From Ceratodon purpureus (lineage: Eukaryota > Streptophyta > Bryopsida > Pseudoditrichales > Ditrichaceae), in the NCBI GenBank assembly GCA_014871385.1, contig CM026423.1:10347952-10411951 (forward strand): DNA of 64,000 bases, written 5' to 3'. Shown here piece by piece: positions 1 to 11,189 of this stretch. A model generated the notes under the pieces. It was not told the DNA's origin. It worked only from the letters and a program-made list of their open reading frames with translations, and did not search any database. The position numbers and the translations under genes were made by a program. The first letter of the stretch is position 1. Every line of letters starts with the position of its first letter.

Positions 1-637
1 TCCTAGTCGTCCAACTGCAGCGCCCAGGTCTGCCCGAGCATCTTCCGCAGGTGGTTCTTGTCAATTCCTGAATTCATGCTGTAGAGAGGTTGAAGGTTTA
101 GGGCTCTGCATGACTTATGAAGAATACCCTTCGTCATTCATGATGTAGCTTTGCATGGGTCTGGGAATTGAGTCTGTGGTGTTGTGTAGATTCAGGTCAC
201 AGGGTGTGAAGTTGGCGATGTTTTTGAGAGTGATGTGGAGTGATGACATTGATGTGTTTGTACATGTAGAGGTTAAGATATGAGAGACCTTCTGTGTTTC
301 AGGTTTGGGTTTGCATGACTTGTGTGATGACTTGTGTAATTACCTTGTTTCAAACATGGCATATCAAGTAGCATCATGGGTTTCGTCATCTGAATCTTCG
401 GTGGTCTATAGACTATGATCACTGGGTATGGAATCGATGACGTTTGTGAGGGGTTTATGTGCGATGGTTACATATGTAGCGGTTATGTAAGAGTGGCGTT
501 CGAGTTTCGAGAAGAGTGGTGCTTGTATTGGGAATTTGTATCGTCTGGGATGTGAAGTGGAGATTGGTGTTGTTGATTCATGCGGATTGTGATTCGTGCG
601 TTTGTCTCATGTGTGCAGGAGCTAGACTGTTTTGAAG
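1..637 (+). promoter_or_regulatory. Expansin leader/upstream region with probable 5' UTR intron
   Basis: No coding frame is recognisable. A pyrimidine-poor but clean TGTGTGCAG acceptor ends at 618, 19 bases before the expansin ATG, which suggests that much of this stretch is an intron in the 5' leader. The matching donor cannot be fixed from sequence alone, and the promoter may lie outside the window. Confidence 0.4.
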
Positions 638-1579
638 ATGGCTGTGACATCCAGCATGAAGGTGGGCGCGCTTATGGTTGTGGTCTTGATGGTGATAGGT
701 CTACCTTCGGGGACTAATGCGCAGAGGTGGAAGGGAGGCGCCCACATCACGTTCTATGGATCGCCGAATGGTGGAGGGACGCAGGCAGGCGCGTGCGGGT
801 ACCAGAACACTTACAAGCTGGGATACGGGTCCATGACTGCTGCGTTGAGCTCGCCTCTGTTCAGAGGCGGGTCTGCGTGCGGGGCGTGCTACCAGATTAG
901 GTGTGCTCCCGTGAGGCGCACTCGTACTGCGAGGAACTGGTGCTACAGCTATGCGCGGACCATCACGATCACTGCGACGAATTTGTGCCCGCCGGGCTCA
1001 ACGGGAGGGTGGTGCAATCCCCCGAGGGCGCACTTCGATTTGCCAATGCCGGCGTTCTTGACCCTGGCCAGAAGGGAAGGAGGTGTTGCCCCAGTTTACT
1101 ACCGAAAGTAAGTGCCAAGCGCATCCAACGTCTCTTCATGTGACCTTCCGTATTCTTTTTCTTGGTTGATTTGTAGAAAGGGTTCTATGACAAATGTTTA
1201 TCACAATCACATGAACACAACCAGCAAGATCGATCTATTGTTGATGATGTTGAATTTGAAATGTGGCAGGGTGCGTTGTGCGAAGCGAGGTGGAATCCGG
1301 TTCACCATCGGAGGCAACCCATGGTTCTTGATGGTGCTCATCCACAACGTTGGCGGAGCAGGTGATATGAGGTCAGTGAGGGTCAAGGGACAGTACACGA
1401 ATTGGTATCCGATGTACCGTAACTGGGGTGCTCTGTGGACAGTGCGGACGAAATTGAGTGGAGCACTGTCATTCGCAGTCACGACAAGCAACGGACGCAC
1501 GGTGGTGGCGAGGAATGTCGTGGGCAAGTGGTGGAAATTTGGGCAAACCTGGGAAGCCCGCACCAACTTTAGGTACTAA
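638..1579 (+). CDS. EXPA: Alpha-expansin, secreted cell-wall loosening protein
   Basis: Two exons, 638-1107 and 1270-1579, joined by a GTAAGT...CAG intron, give 259 residues, the usual expansin length. I start at the ATG at 638 (context AAGATGGC); the TTG two codons upstream is not a plant start. Residues 1-27 are a signal peptide ending in TNA before QRW. The six-stranded barrel domain follows, with GGACGY-like GACGYQN, the paired cysteines, the alpha-type loop WCNPPR and the HFD motif carrying the conserved Asp. The intron falls just before VRCAKRGGIRF, and the C-terminal domain (CBM63 type) keeps its tryptophans. Known role: non-hydrolytic loosening of cellulose-xyloglucan contacts in growing walls. 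A CAG at 616-618 just upstream looks like the acceptor of a leader intron. Nothing is missing, so the gene looks functional. Confidence 0.95.
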
Positions 1580-1895
1580 ATTAGACGTGCTTGTAGCTCT
1601 GCTAGATTGCTGAGAGTCAAGGAATAAGATGGCACTCCGCGGTCGGGGACGAGCCTGCCACTGGAATGGTGCTGGTTGGCCGTCCGTCCGTGAGAAGTGA
1701 GATTGCGGCATTTAGAATTTGAAGCCGGGTGAAATCGATCTGAGCTTCTGCAGAAGCCGGTCGTTTGATGCTCTGAGCTTGTGATAGGAAATAATGACGA
1801 CTGAAAATTGAGGTTGATGGCATATTTTTGGACCCAGTTGATTCTGCTGGGCGATTGTAATGTACATTCACTGCGATAAGAATGTTGCTTCTCTG

Positions 1896-1901
1896 AATAA
1901 A
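1896..1901 (+). terminator. AATAAA polyadenylation signal of the expansin gene
   Basis: A canonical AATAAA lies about 320 bases past the stop codon in T/G-rich sequence, as expected for a plant 3' end. Confidence 0.5.
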
Positions 1902-1929
1902 GAGGTGCGCTCTGCCTGCTTGCGCACTT

Positions 1930-2760
1930 TGGGTAACTACATCGCTTCCGGGTGTTTCAAAACAGATTCAGTTCTTAGTGTTGTGGTGAGTTGGTGACTC
2001 CCAGTGTACAAGAATTAGGCTTGAGTTTGCATGTTCTTCGTTTCAGTTTTACTTGTAATTGTAAGACATAAGGACTTCGGCTTCATTTTCTGTTTGAGAA
2101 TTTACTGTTTAAATTTCAGGACGTATTGATGATTTTGTTTATGGTAGCAATTGGGCCAGTGATCAGTGGATTTTGCAAGCAAGTTGCTGTATCCAATTGA
2201 GATATGGCTTTCAACCCCTTGAAGGAGATGAAGGTCTTCTTTCGATTCATCGACCACTAATTTCTTAAGTGCAAGATAAATACACAAGTTCAAGTGGCCA
2301 CAACCGTAAATCCATAGCAAGGTACAAAACTCTCCTAAAGTATTTTGTTCATTGCAGTGAAATTCTCATTTCAATTTTTTCTTCGGGATTCCACATCTGA
2401 TTTCCATTTACACCTACAACACATCAAAAGTCCTGGTCCGTACAAGTCACCGATCTTGCAGCACCTCACTAAAACTGTGAAATACAGGTTATTCACAAAT
2501 GCAAATGCAATAGTATCCACAAATCCTAGAACATACATCATACTGGATTCTGGTGTTCTTCTATACGCTACCCATCAAAATACGGTATTTGTTTTATTTC
2601 CCACCAGGCTAATGGACGAGAGAGCATGTGACTTTGGACGAACTGCACCTGATTATACACGAATAGTTTCTCTCAATGGACGAGGTCTTGTGGGGACCAG
2701 CACGAAGTGCAAGATAGAAATATGGAATAGAGGAAGCTTCAAGATTTTCAGGTGCAAAGT
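1930..2760. other. Spacer between expansin and p24 genes
   Basis: No gene, repeat or RNA recognised. The open frame from 2345 has no family resemblance and begins with a non-ATG codon. The right part is probably promoter and leader of the p24 gene. Confidence 0.4.
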
Positions 2761-2764
2761 GGGC

Positions 2765-2818
2765 TTCAAGGGAAGTACTGAATGTTCAAGGGAAGTACTG
2801 AATGTTCAAGGGAAGTAT
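2765..2818. repeat. Short tandem repeat, 20-bp unit, about 2.6 copies
   Basis: The unit TTCAAGGGAAGTACTGAATG repeats without change and ends in a partial third copy. It lies in the presumed leader of the p24 gene, 45-95 bases before the first ATG. Confidence 0.85.
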
Positions 2819-2861
2819 GTATCCATGTGACATATCTTCATGAATGAGCAGGGAGGTTGAA

Positions 2862-4017
2862 ATGGCGGCTGCAGCGAAGAGAAGTAACTCACGTGAATAT
2901 TGGAGATGGATAGTCACGGTGCTGGCAGTGGTCTCGCTGGGAGGTACACAAGGAATCAAGTTCAATGTTCACGAGCACGAGTGCTGGGTGCATGAAACGG
3001 AAGTAGAGAATGAGTTAGTGCAGATGTTCGTTGAGGTTCTGATAGATGTTAACCCTGGGCCTTTCCGGCACATGGGAGTGGATGTTGTTGTGAGTTTTCT
3101 ATAAGATCACGCTGATTTGCTGTCAATGCTTGATGATATCCTTCGACTCATATGTAGGAATTGTCATTTGCAGTTGCACAACATTGCATTGTCTCTTGTA
3201 ACCCTAATTTGCGGTGCACATGCTCGAATTGTCAATACAACTCTGTGCTATGCAAATCAGTGGGTGCACCGTTTTCTTGAATGTAGATCCAAGCACCTGG
3301 GGGCCAATACATTCATACGGAGAAGGTGAAACAGGAAGCTATCCCTGATGTGAAAACATATGATGCGGACGCCAATACCAAAATGGCGAAGTATGAAGCC
3401 ACAATCAATTTCACAGCCGTGGAGAAGGGGCGATACAACATTTGCTTTCACAATCGGGGAAATGTGGTAGAGACTGTGAGACTAGAGATGCTACACGAAC
3501 TTGGTAGTGATCACGATGAGCCTGTCAAAGATGGTAAGTAGCTTATTTCTTCATTCTTATGGGTGGTCTGTTCTTGGTACAAGTAACTCTATGTCTGAGA
3601 GGAGTGGCTAAGTCACTCCTAGGATTGGCATACTTAATGATTTGTGAATTGCAGTGCATATTCGATCACTAATGGACCAGATGGCAAGCCTTTCGGACGC
3701 ACTTGTGGATGTTGAGTTCGAGCAAGATCGGCTTGCGTCGCACAGGGATAGACATGCCTCGAGTAAGCTAAATTTTCCTTATCTTTAGTCTGCATATTCT
3801 CTACAGAGAATTTGTGTTTTAGATGTTAGTTGTGAAGTCTTGGCCACAACATTTCGTCTGTCACTTCGGTGCAGTTCTGAGTGACTTGAGCAAGCGAGTG
3901 GTGTATAAGGCTGTGCTGGAAGCGTTTGCCTTCATCGCCTGCAGTGTCATCCAAGTTGTTCTCTTACAACGGCTCTTGCATAAACATCTTGCAGGTAAGG
4001 TTTTCATATGTTTCTGA
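2862..4017 (+). CDS. p24 (emp24/GOLD) family cargo receptor, beta-like
   Basis: Four exons, 2862-3089, 3287-3533, 3655-3762 and 3875-4017, keep phase and give 241 residues. Order of parts: signal peptide ending near GTQG, GOLD domain with the two family cysteines (HECWVHE and YNICFHNRG), a coiled-coil around RSLMDQMASLSDAL, then a single membrane span near the C terminus (YKAVLEAFAFIACSVIQVVLL). This order and the FEQDRL...SKRVVYKA segment match plant p24 beta proteins, which shuttle in COPI/COPII vesicles between ER and Golgi. An in-frame ATG at 2844 is the alternative start, but 2862 has the better context (GAAATGGCG). The tail is odd: HKHLAG runs straight into KVFICF-stop through a perfect CAG/GTAAGG donor at 3994, so a further 3' exon may exist. 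Confidence 0.85.
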
Positions 4018-5114
4018 ATTTACAAATTCTCTTTATACTTTGTGGTTCTTCGTCAACATGTTGATTCTCCTTCGAAACCGTTGTGAATCATGAATAACTT
4101 ATGCAAATCAGTTCAATTCACCGTATGATCTAACTGAAACACAAGTGCACGATTGTAAATCACACAGCTGGTACATCTTCGGGTTCTCCTGTCTGAGCAA
4201 TTACAACCTGTTTGCTTACATACCATTACTTTACATAAACAATAGATTCAAACACCTCTGAATGCTACTACTGGAATTTCAGAATGCATTAAAGAATGCA
4301 AATGCTGGCATTTGAACAGTAAAGAACGGTTCTGAAAAGAGTTGGCAAGCTCTTTGCTTTGATAATTCTGATAAATGGTCGTGGTGGGAAATGTCCCAAA
4401 CACTATGATCTTTGTCCAAGCTGCACTATGACAGTCAACCTGTTGTCTGATCAAATTCTTCAAAATAACTTCTGATGAATGTATTGAAATGAGGATGTTA
4501 GCACTATTTTGCATGTTTTCTGACTACAGGGAAGCAGCTATAGTACTGTTGTTACGAAGTGGAAAAGTGATCAACCACGTCATTTGAGAGGTGCTTTGCT
4601 GACAAAAGCCTGCAGGAAACTGTGGATGACTTGGTGATAAGAGAATTTCGTTCCCTTGAGGGTACTTATGAAGGTGTTCATGTTTACAAAGCCTTAGATA
4701 GTTCACATGATAAACTTCGTTTCAAACTAATGAAGACCTGGTTAATTCAATGCTAATTTTGTATTGAACGTATTGCGTTGGATTGATCTGGCAGGGAGTT
4801 GGCTTCAGTCTAGTTCAAGCATAAGATTGTGAGATTTTTTTGGCAGCTTTGTTCAATACCATACATTCTCCAGTGAATCAAATTTTATTGTGAACTGTGA
4901 GTGCATGTTTTGGTGCAAGTCTGACTGAGATGGTAGAATGGTAAGTGGGTCAAAGATAGTGTTTGCCACCATTCCAACACCAAGTCCTCAAGAGTGGTAC
5001 GTTATGGAGTGTGGAGTCAGGACCACTGCAATCATCATTGCAATACAAATACAGACTGAAATTGAACTTGAGATGACTGTCATCCATCTTCACACAACAG
5101 GTATGAGGACTTCA
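4018..5114. other. Gene-free stretch downstream of p24
   Basis: Probably begins with the p24 3' UTR. No coding potential, RNA gene or clear repeat recognised on either strand. Confidence 0.4.
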
Positions 5115-5117
5115 TAA

Positions 5118-5387
5118 GAGCATCCCCAGTAAGGCTTGTACAGTACTGTAAACTTGAAAGCGGAAAGAAGTGGAAAGACGTGAATTGCGGTTCATGCCAT
5201 CAGGGGAAAAGCCTGTATTCAAGCTTGTAAGCCTGTAATTTAGAGGTTGAAACCTGATTTTGGAAGGGTTTTTAGGGGGCTTGTAAATGGTTTTGGAATG
5301 CTTTGCTTCGGAAAGACACTCAGGTTTGGGAGAACTACGTTCTCATGATTATAGGCTTACAGGCTTACAAGACTACTTGGGATGCTC
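5118..5387. mobile_element. MITE, PIF/Harbinger (Tourist) type
   Basis: The 270-bp element starts GAGCATCCCCAGTA and ends in the inverted equivalent TACTTGGGATGCTC. It is flanked on both sides by TAA (5115-5117 and 5388-5390), the 3-bp TWA target duplication of PIF/Harbinger transposons. Inside, CTTGTAAGCCTGTAA near 5218 is mirrored by CTTACAGGCTTACAAG near 5356. There is no coding capacity, so it is non-autonomous. The terminal repeats have several mismatches, so the insertion is not very recent. Confidence 0.8.
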
Positions 5388-5390
5388 TAA

Positions 5391-6223
5391 GTGCGACAAT
5401 GTGGTTTACCATGGAGGGACTCCGGATCCTGTAGTTGTCAATTTTTGCAATTGTGCTTGGTTTGGAAGTGTGTAAACAAAAATTATTCCTAATGTGGTGT
5501 AAACAAGGGACAGAAATTGAAAATAATACCATAACCCCTACCTGCTGGTGCGGTCAAACACACACACAAATTCCACATCTGCCAAATTCTTTCCGGAGCT
5601 TTTCAGCCCACAAAACTTCAAAATGTGTGGTGCTGGACAGTTGTTGTCATCCCTTAGCGTAGGTAGGATCAGCTCTCAGTACAGGCAAGCAAAGGTCCTC
5701 GTGTAAATTTTACAAGATTTAAAGTAATAAAAAACAAAAAACTAGTACTTCCATTTGCTTCATCAAATAAATAAACAAAAGTATGTAATAAGAGGATTGT
5801 GTTAAAAGAAATATTGAAAGTAATTGAAATATTTCAAGCAATATACGTGCAAGGTTTGGAGCTCAAGGTTTGGAGCTCGCTTGAGAGTCCAGCCATGAGA
5901 GTATTTCATAATCTCAGTCCATGACACACGCATGTATTCCCGGGCACCTCTAAAACATAGAATTAAACTATCCAAAGTAGTGCTCCCTTGACATCAAATA
6001 GCTCCTATTTTTGTCCTAAATCCATCTATTACCTCTGAGATTTTTATTTATTTAAAAAAAAAAAAAAAAACAAAAAAAAACTAGCATGATTCTCTTTGAC
6101 ATTGTTAAAAATTTGAGATTTAAAATCTACTTTAAAAATTAAAAAATTGACTATAGTGAAAATATTCCACTTCAAGAATGGCCAAAGCTTCTTTTAAGTG
6201 ATTTAAATACAACCCTCCTCCGG
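5391..6223. other. Spacer with short A-rich tract
   Basis: No gene. A duplicated AAGGTTTGGAGCTC occurs at about 5849-5877, and an A-rich run at about 6052-6080. Confidence 0.35.
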
Positions 6224-6470
6224 GGATCTCTGTAATGTAGTGCTACGAGCCTTTTTCGGGGACAGGGTTGACGAATCCCCTCGTTTTTGGTTTTTTATTT
6301 TAAAATCTCTAGAGGGATGCTCCTAGAGTAATTTGGGGTCGCAGGCCCCATTTCTGAATTCAAAATCACCAAAAATGGTCTTGGGGTGGCCGAACTGAGA
6401 ATTTCAGGGTTTTGAGAAAAAAAAACCCATTGGCTCCTGTAAACGCTCGTAGCACTAAAATACGTGGATC
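6224..6470. mobile_element. MITE with 9-bp target duplication (Mutator-like), copy 1 of a two-copy family
   Basis: The 247-bp element is bounded by GGATCTCTGTAATGTAG at the left and CTAAAATACGTGGATCC at the right. Both continue inward into GTGCTACGAGCG-type sequence, giving inverted ends of about 30 bp. CTCCTCCGG lies immediately outside both ends (6215-6223 and 6471-6479), an exact 9-bp duplication. Long inverted ends plus a 9-bp duplication fit Mutator-like elements; the family call is inference. A reverse-oriented relative lies at 63187-63668. Confidence 0.8.
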
Positions 6471-6479
6471 CCTCCTCCG

Positions 6480-8040
6480 GGGCTGCATGGAACCATTGGC
6501 CCACATCATTTGTGCCGGTAAGCATGACCATGATTTTGCTAGCATGCCTCGCAGTGGTACATTGAACTTTGGAATGTTTTCTTTTTTGCATCCAAGGTTC
6601 GACATGGAGACCACATGCTTCACAAGTGCATCACACATTCTTCGTACGAGATCATGATTGCAAGCCATTTATGTTGCAAAGATTCCAGACTTACTTCATA
6701 AGTTACCTCCAGGCCATTTGGGAATATCACACATCATCATCCACGAACAAGCTACTACTGCCTGTAGTTAGTGCATGTGATAGGTTGGTCATCAGCCATA
6801 GACAAATCAGCAACGCTATTTCTAACTTTGCCGTGAATGGCCTCCACACATGGCCCATGCCGCCAACGCTTCAATCACAACCTTCACCTATCAGATTGGA
6901 AAACTCGACATTCAGTTACCCACACCTTTTGCCAATGCCCGGGACCTATCATTCCAAGAAAATGCCGTACCCCTCATGATTGTATTCAAAGCAAGCAGAA
7001 GTAGCAAATGTCCGGACTCCTGACTCTTCAAGCATTTCAACGCTGGAAAGCAGCCGTTGAGCTGCTCTGGTGGATTTGTCAAGGTTGTCCTTGCCATGTG
7101 AGAGAGGCTAATGGACTATCTCAATAGCAGGTGTCATGTTAGGATGCAGATCTGGTGAATGGAAAATTTGACAACCAAGTATTTTCTTCAAATTTGGGAG
7201 AATGTTATTCATACAAGTAACCTGGATGTTGGGAAAAGTAAGAAGAACAATGCAAGTGCATACAAAACAGTAAAAAGAATGGAAGTGTGTATAATTATCC
7301 ACTATTGTTGTTTTCCTAAAGTTCTTTTAAAGCCAGATTGGTTTCTGGGAATTTTGATCACTCTAGTTGAGGTATTAATTTTTATTTTTCCTTTTTTGAT
7401 TTTTTTGGTGAAAATTCCTATTAAAATGGTGGCTTCAATGTTTGATAGAAAGAAGTTTCTACTAAAAAACATTTAAGCACTCTTTGATTATTTTGAGCCT
7501 AAATAACAAGGTTCATTGAATGTGAACAAAAAATGCAGACACTTTGCTAGCGACAATTAAAACAATTTGATTTGGTTGTGTTCATATATATATATATATG
7601 ATGCGCAGGCACTTGATGTCAACTGAACCTTGTATGAATGAAACTCAATGAAGAGAGAGAGAAACTTTAGTCTCCGGAAAAGGCCGACATGAATTAAGTG
7701 CTTGCTTGATCTACCCCCAATTTCGAAGCCCATAGGACAAAGGTATGGAAGTAAAGATTTACTCCTTCCTGTCGAGAGTAGACACTTTAGTCACAAGTAA
7801 CCCGTAACAAAAACCATAAAATCTAGTGAATAAGTGAGTTTGTAATGAAGGTTTGGCCACCATGCCACGAGCTCATTGTTGGTTGGTGGTGAGCATTTGT
7901 CTTATATAACTGGTCTGAGTTCGAACTTTGATGGACTCGTTTGAGCAGATGTGAGGGATGAAGTAGTTTGGTATTGTTGAGTGAGCAATTGTAGGCAGGA
8001 AATGAGTTGTGCCAACCAACTGCCCACCGAGCGAGAAGTG
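6480..8040. other. Gene-free stretch
   Basis: Open frames here are short and unrelated to known families. A short (TA)n run occurs at about 7585-7600. No RNA gene was recognised. Confidence 0.35.
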
Positions 8041-8044
8041 ACAA

Positions 8045-8235
8045 GTAGCTCTAGTTACTAAAAAAATAAAGTCTCTTAGTAGCTCTAACATTTAAATAAA
8101 GCATATTTTATTTAAACGTTAGAGCATACTTTATTTAAATGTTAACATATTTTATTTAGTAGCTATAGCTATTTTATTTAAATGTTAGCTTTACATTTAA
8201 ATAAAGAAGCTCTAGCTACTAAAAAAAATATTTGA
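8045..8235. repeat. AT-rich palindromic repeat cluster
   Basis: CATTTAAATAAAG and its complement CTTTATTTAAATG alternate at least five times. The whole is bracketed by two direct copies of an AGCTCTAG(T/C)TACTAAAAAAA segment at about 8049 and 8208. It looks like a decayed MITE or a cluster of short inverted repeats. Confidence 0.6.
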
Positions 8236-8239
8236 CATT

Positions 8240-9193
8240 GTTTTGTAACTCAATCAAAAATATGGTGTGACACAAAAACCATGCATGTATTATAGCTCAT
8301 GTGAAACTATATAGCTTCCTAGCAAAGTGGGAAAAAAAAAAACTAATTAGAAGGTCTTTTTATCCAAAATTCCTAAAGGGGTTATTTATTTTTGATTCTA
8401 CATCATGGCGCTGTAATGTATGATACTTGTGAGAACAAAATTGGGGTTTCCACCTATCAGATTTATGGATTTCCTTTTTTGATCCGGGTTATCTGCATAT
8501 TGCCCATACTGTATGTAATATGAAGGGGTCATCACTTTGAAGAGTAGGGACCCAATCACAAATAGGATCAAGCATGCATGCCATATGATTTGGCACAAGC
8601 CACAGGAACTTACTGGCCCCAAAGACTCTTGACAATGGGCATATCAAAGTATCCTCTTCAGTATTTTTTTATTTTTATTTTTTTTTCCTTTCTGTTTTTT
8701 CTGTTTTTACACGAACAAACCAAATTTTATTGCTCATTGCAAAGAGTAACATGTGGTACTGTGTTTAAACCGCTGCAACAGACAAAGGTTAAAAATTGTT
8801 ATGTTCTTCAAATTGGAGTGTGGCAAAGAAAAAAAAGAAAAAGGAATTAAAGACTTCGTAATAACATTCTTTGCTACAATATTCTTGCTCCACAGCCTGC
8901 CTTTGGGAGAGATATTGTATGATTTTAGAATGCATTGAATTTCAAACCTTACCTGCCATGGCCATGCCCCATGGTGCAAGGCTGCCGTGCCCATACAGTG
9001 CCATTCTGTGAAATGCCAAAATTCTCCCATTCTCATCCGCACAAGATATCTCTGACTGAATGTTTAAAATGTGTACACTTTCCACAATATTTATTGGCTT
9101 TATTTAGTGTGTGATATTTCAAGCAATTACTGCGCAAATCAAGCCACCTCTAATTATTTACAACTCAACCATTGGATAAAAACTTTTCACACT
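8240..9193. other. Gene-free stretch
   Basis: T-rich low-complexity sequence at about 8665-8710. No coding region or clear element otherwise. Confidence 0.35.
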
Positions 9194-9195
9194 TA

Positions 9196-9595
9196 AGGTA
9201 TACACACCCATAACCGATAACACACCCATCACGGATTAGTAGACTTCCTGGTTGCTGTGAATTCGAAAACCAGAAACCGATAATTGATGAACATGAGATT
9301 TAGGATGCGTCCTCCAATATAATACCTTTGTGAGTGTTACGGAAATAGATACTCTTATGTTTGTTCACTACTCTTGTTGTTGTCGGTCATGGGTGAAGCT
9401 ATATGTTGGTTATGTGTTCTGACCAACTTTTGAACAAAAAAATTGTAGTAATTCTAATTCTACTTAATTTATTTTAAAAAAAAACTCAATCTTCACGAAC
9501 CTTATTTTCCTACACACAAAAAATAACTCCTTCTTGATAACCCAAGATATACTATGCTGAAATGCTTAAGTTATCGGTTATAGGTGTGTATACCT
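9196..9595. mobile_element. MITE with about 27-bp terminal inverted repeats and TA duplication
   Basis: The left end AGGTATACACACCCATAACC and the right end, read as its complement, match over about 27 bases with one difference. TA lies outside both ends (9194-9195 and 9596-9597), as for Tc1/mariner (Stowaway-like) elements. A TTA/TAA reading of the junction is possible but leaves the ends one base out of register. Internal sequence is non-coding. The near-identical ends suggest a fairly recent insertion. Confidence 0.75.
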
Positions 9596-9597
9596 TA

Positions 9598-11180
9598 TAT
9601 GTTGTAATTAGCAATGAGAAGTTGGGTCTGCTTGGTTTCGCAGTGGCGCTTGTATCAGTAATGAAAATGACACTTTTAGTTCTTCTCAGTTCAAAGGGCG
9701 TTTCACACACAGCCCCAAGGGTCGAACTTTGTTGAAGATCAAACTATGCCAAGGGGTCAAGTTTGGATTTGTAGAAAAATATTAAAATATTGAATTGACT
9801 ATTTTTAAAATATTTTAATGAAGACAAGTCTCGCCCCTCGGCAAGTGGTTGGGTTTTTATTCTTGTTTGAACCAAACTCTCCTTGAAGGGCCAAACTTTT
9901 GGCATCAAAACTCTTAAAGTGCTGCCATAGAGGTGTTTACAGTGAGAAATTATGCCATTTAATAAGCCACTAGAAACAATAGAAGTATCCAATTGAATTC
10001 AAGAAGCCGTAAGTTACCCTTTTGAGCCAAATCTGCGATGCCAGTAGATGATGTTCGATGCGAGTTAAAAGTGTGGTGGCGAGTTTTGGAGTATGTAAAA
10101 CACTATAGCCCCAAGTGACGCTGCAAACACCCCTCATGTAGGCATTTAAAGGCTAATGGCTCTAAGTGTGAAACCCAACATGCCAATTTTCAACTTTAAA
10201 CCAATGAAATTACTCAAATTACTAGGTCCTTGGCCCTTAGGGCCTAGACTAAAATGCCTCTTAGAGCTCAATGATTCATACACTAAGTTGGAGTTTTGAT
10301 TGAAAACTAAATTTTTGCTAGTCATACATGTAGGCATTTTAGAACATTAATATAATGTTGTTGCTTTGGGTAAAAATGATTATGTATATGTAATGTAGAG
10401 CAAAAAATATGCTTGTGAAATTATAAATTGTTAATAAACAAATCTGACATAATATGACATTCTTTAGCAATAGGCAAGGTAGAAAATTATTCATCAATAA
10501 TTATTTTTGAAAATTTGGTTCAATGGAATTTAAAGTATTAATACTTGTGAAGCTTGAAGACCATTAGATTGTAGGTTTTAATTGGTTCTATATTTATACA
10601 ACTATTAAATATAATATAAACTCTATGAAACTTCATCACTATAGCTAAAAGTGCCTAATGATTCCAACAATATAGAGTTATGTGATTGGGCATAGAGGGC
10701 TGCATTTGTTTTATAAATCTAGTGGCATAATTATATGACCATGTAAAAGACATTCTTTTTCTTTGTTCACATCAAACCGTATAAAACTGTGTTTGTTCTT
10801 GAGAAGAATTTTATTCTTCACAAGAGGAGAAGAAAGAAATCCTTGGTAATTTTCAATGGACTAATATGACATTGTACGTGTTCTTATAATTCCTAGAAAA
10901 TAAAATAAAAAATTTCTTGTTTGTGGAAATAATACTTCCTAAGATGAAATCATACTTTGAAATGAGAATGTTGAACAAGGTCTAAATTGAAGAATGCATC
11001 TTATTCGATGATTTAGTTTCTTTATCATTTGAACGAAATGACAATCTCCAACATTCTTTAGTAGATCACTCCTATAATATAACACCACAACCTGAAAAAG
11101 AATGAGCATAATTCTTACGAACAAACTAGATTTAACTTTCAAACCAACAATATCTCCACAGGAAAAGAAAGAAACTCTTA
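9598..11180. other. AT-rich gene-free stretch
   Basis: No coding potential or identifiable element recognised on either strand. Confidence 0.35.
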
Positions 11181-11189
11181 ACACACTTG

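Noticed and set aside
632-637. Expansin start at a TTG codon
   Set aside because: TTG is not a normal plant start; ATG at 638 has strong context and keeps the signal peptide.
7583-7602. TA run as an insertion footprint
   Set aside because: Only a short self-complementary microsatellite; no flanking duplication.
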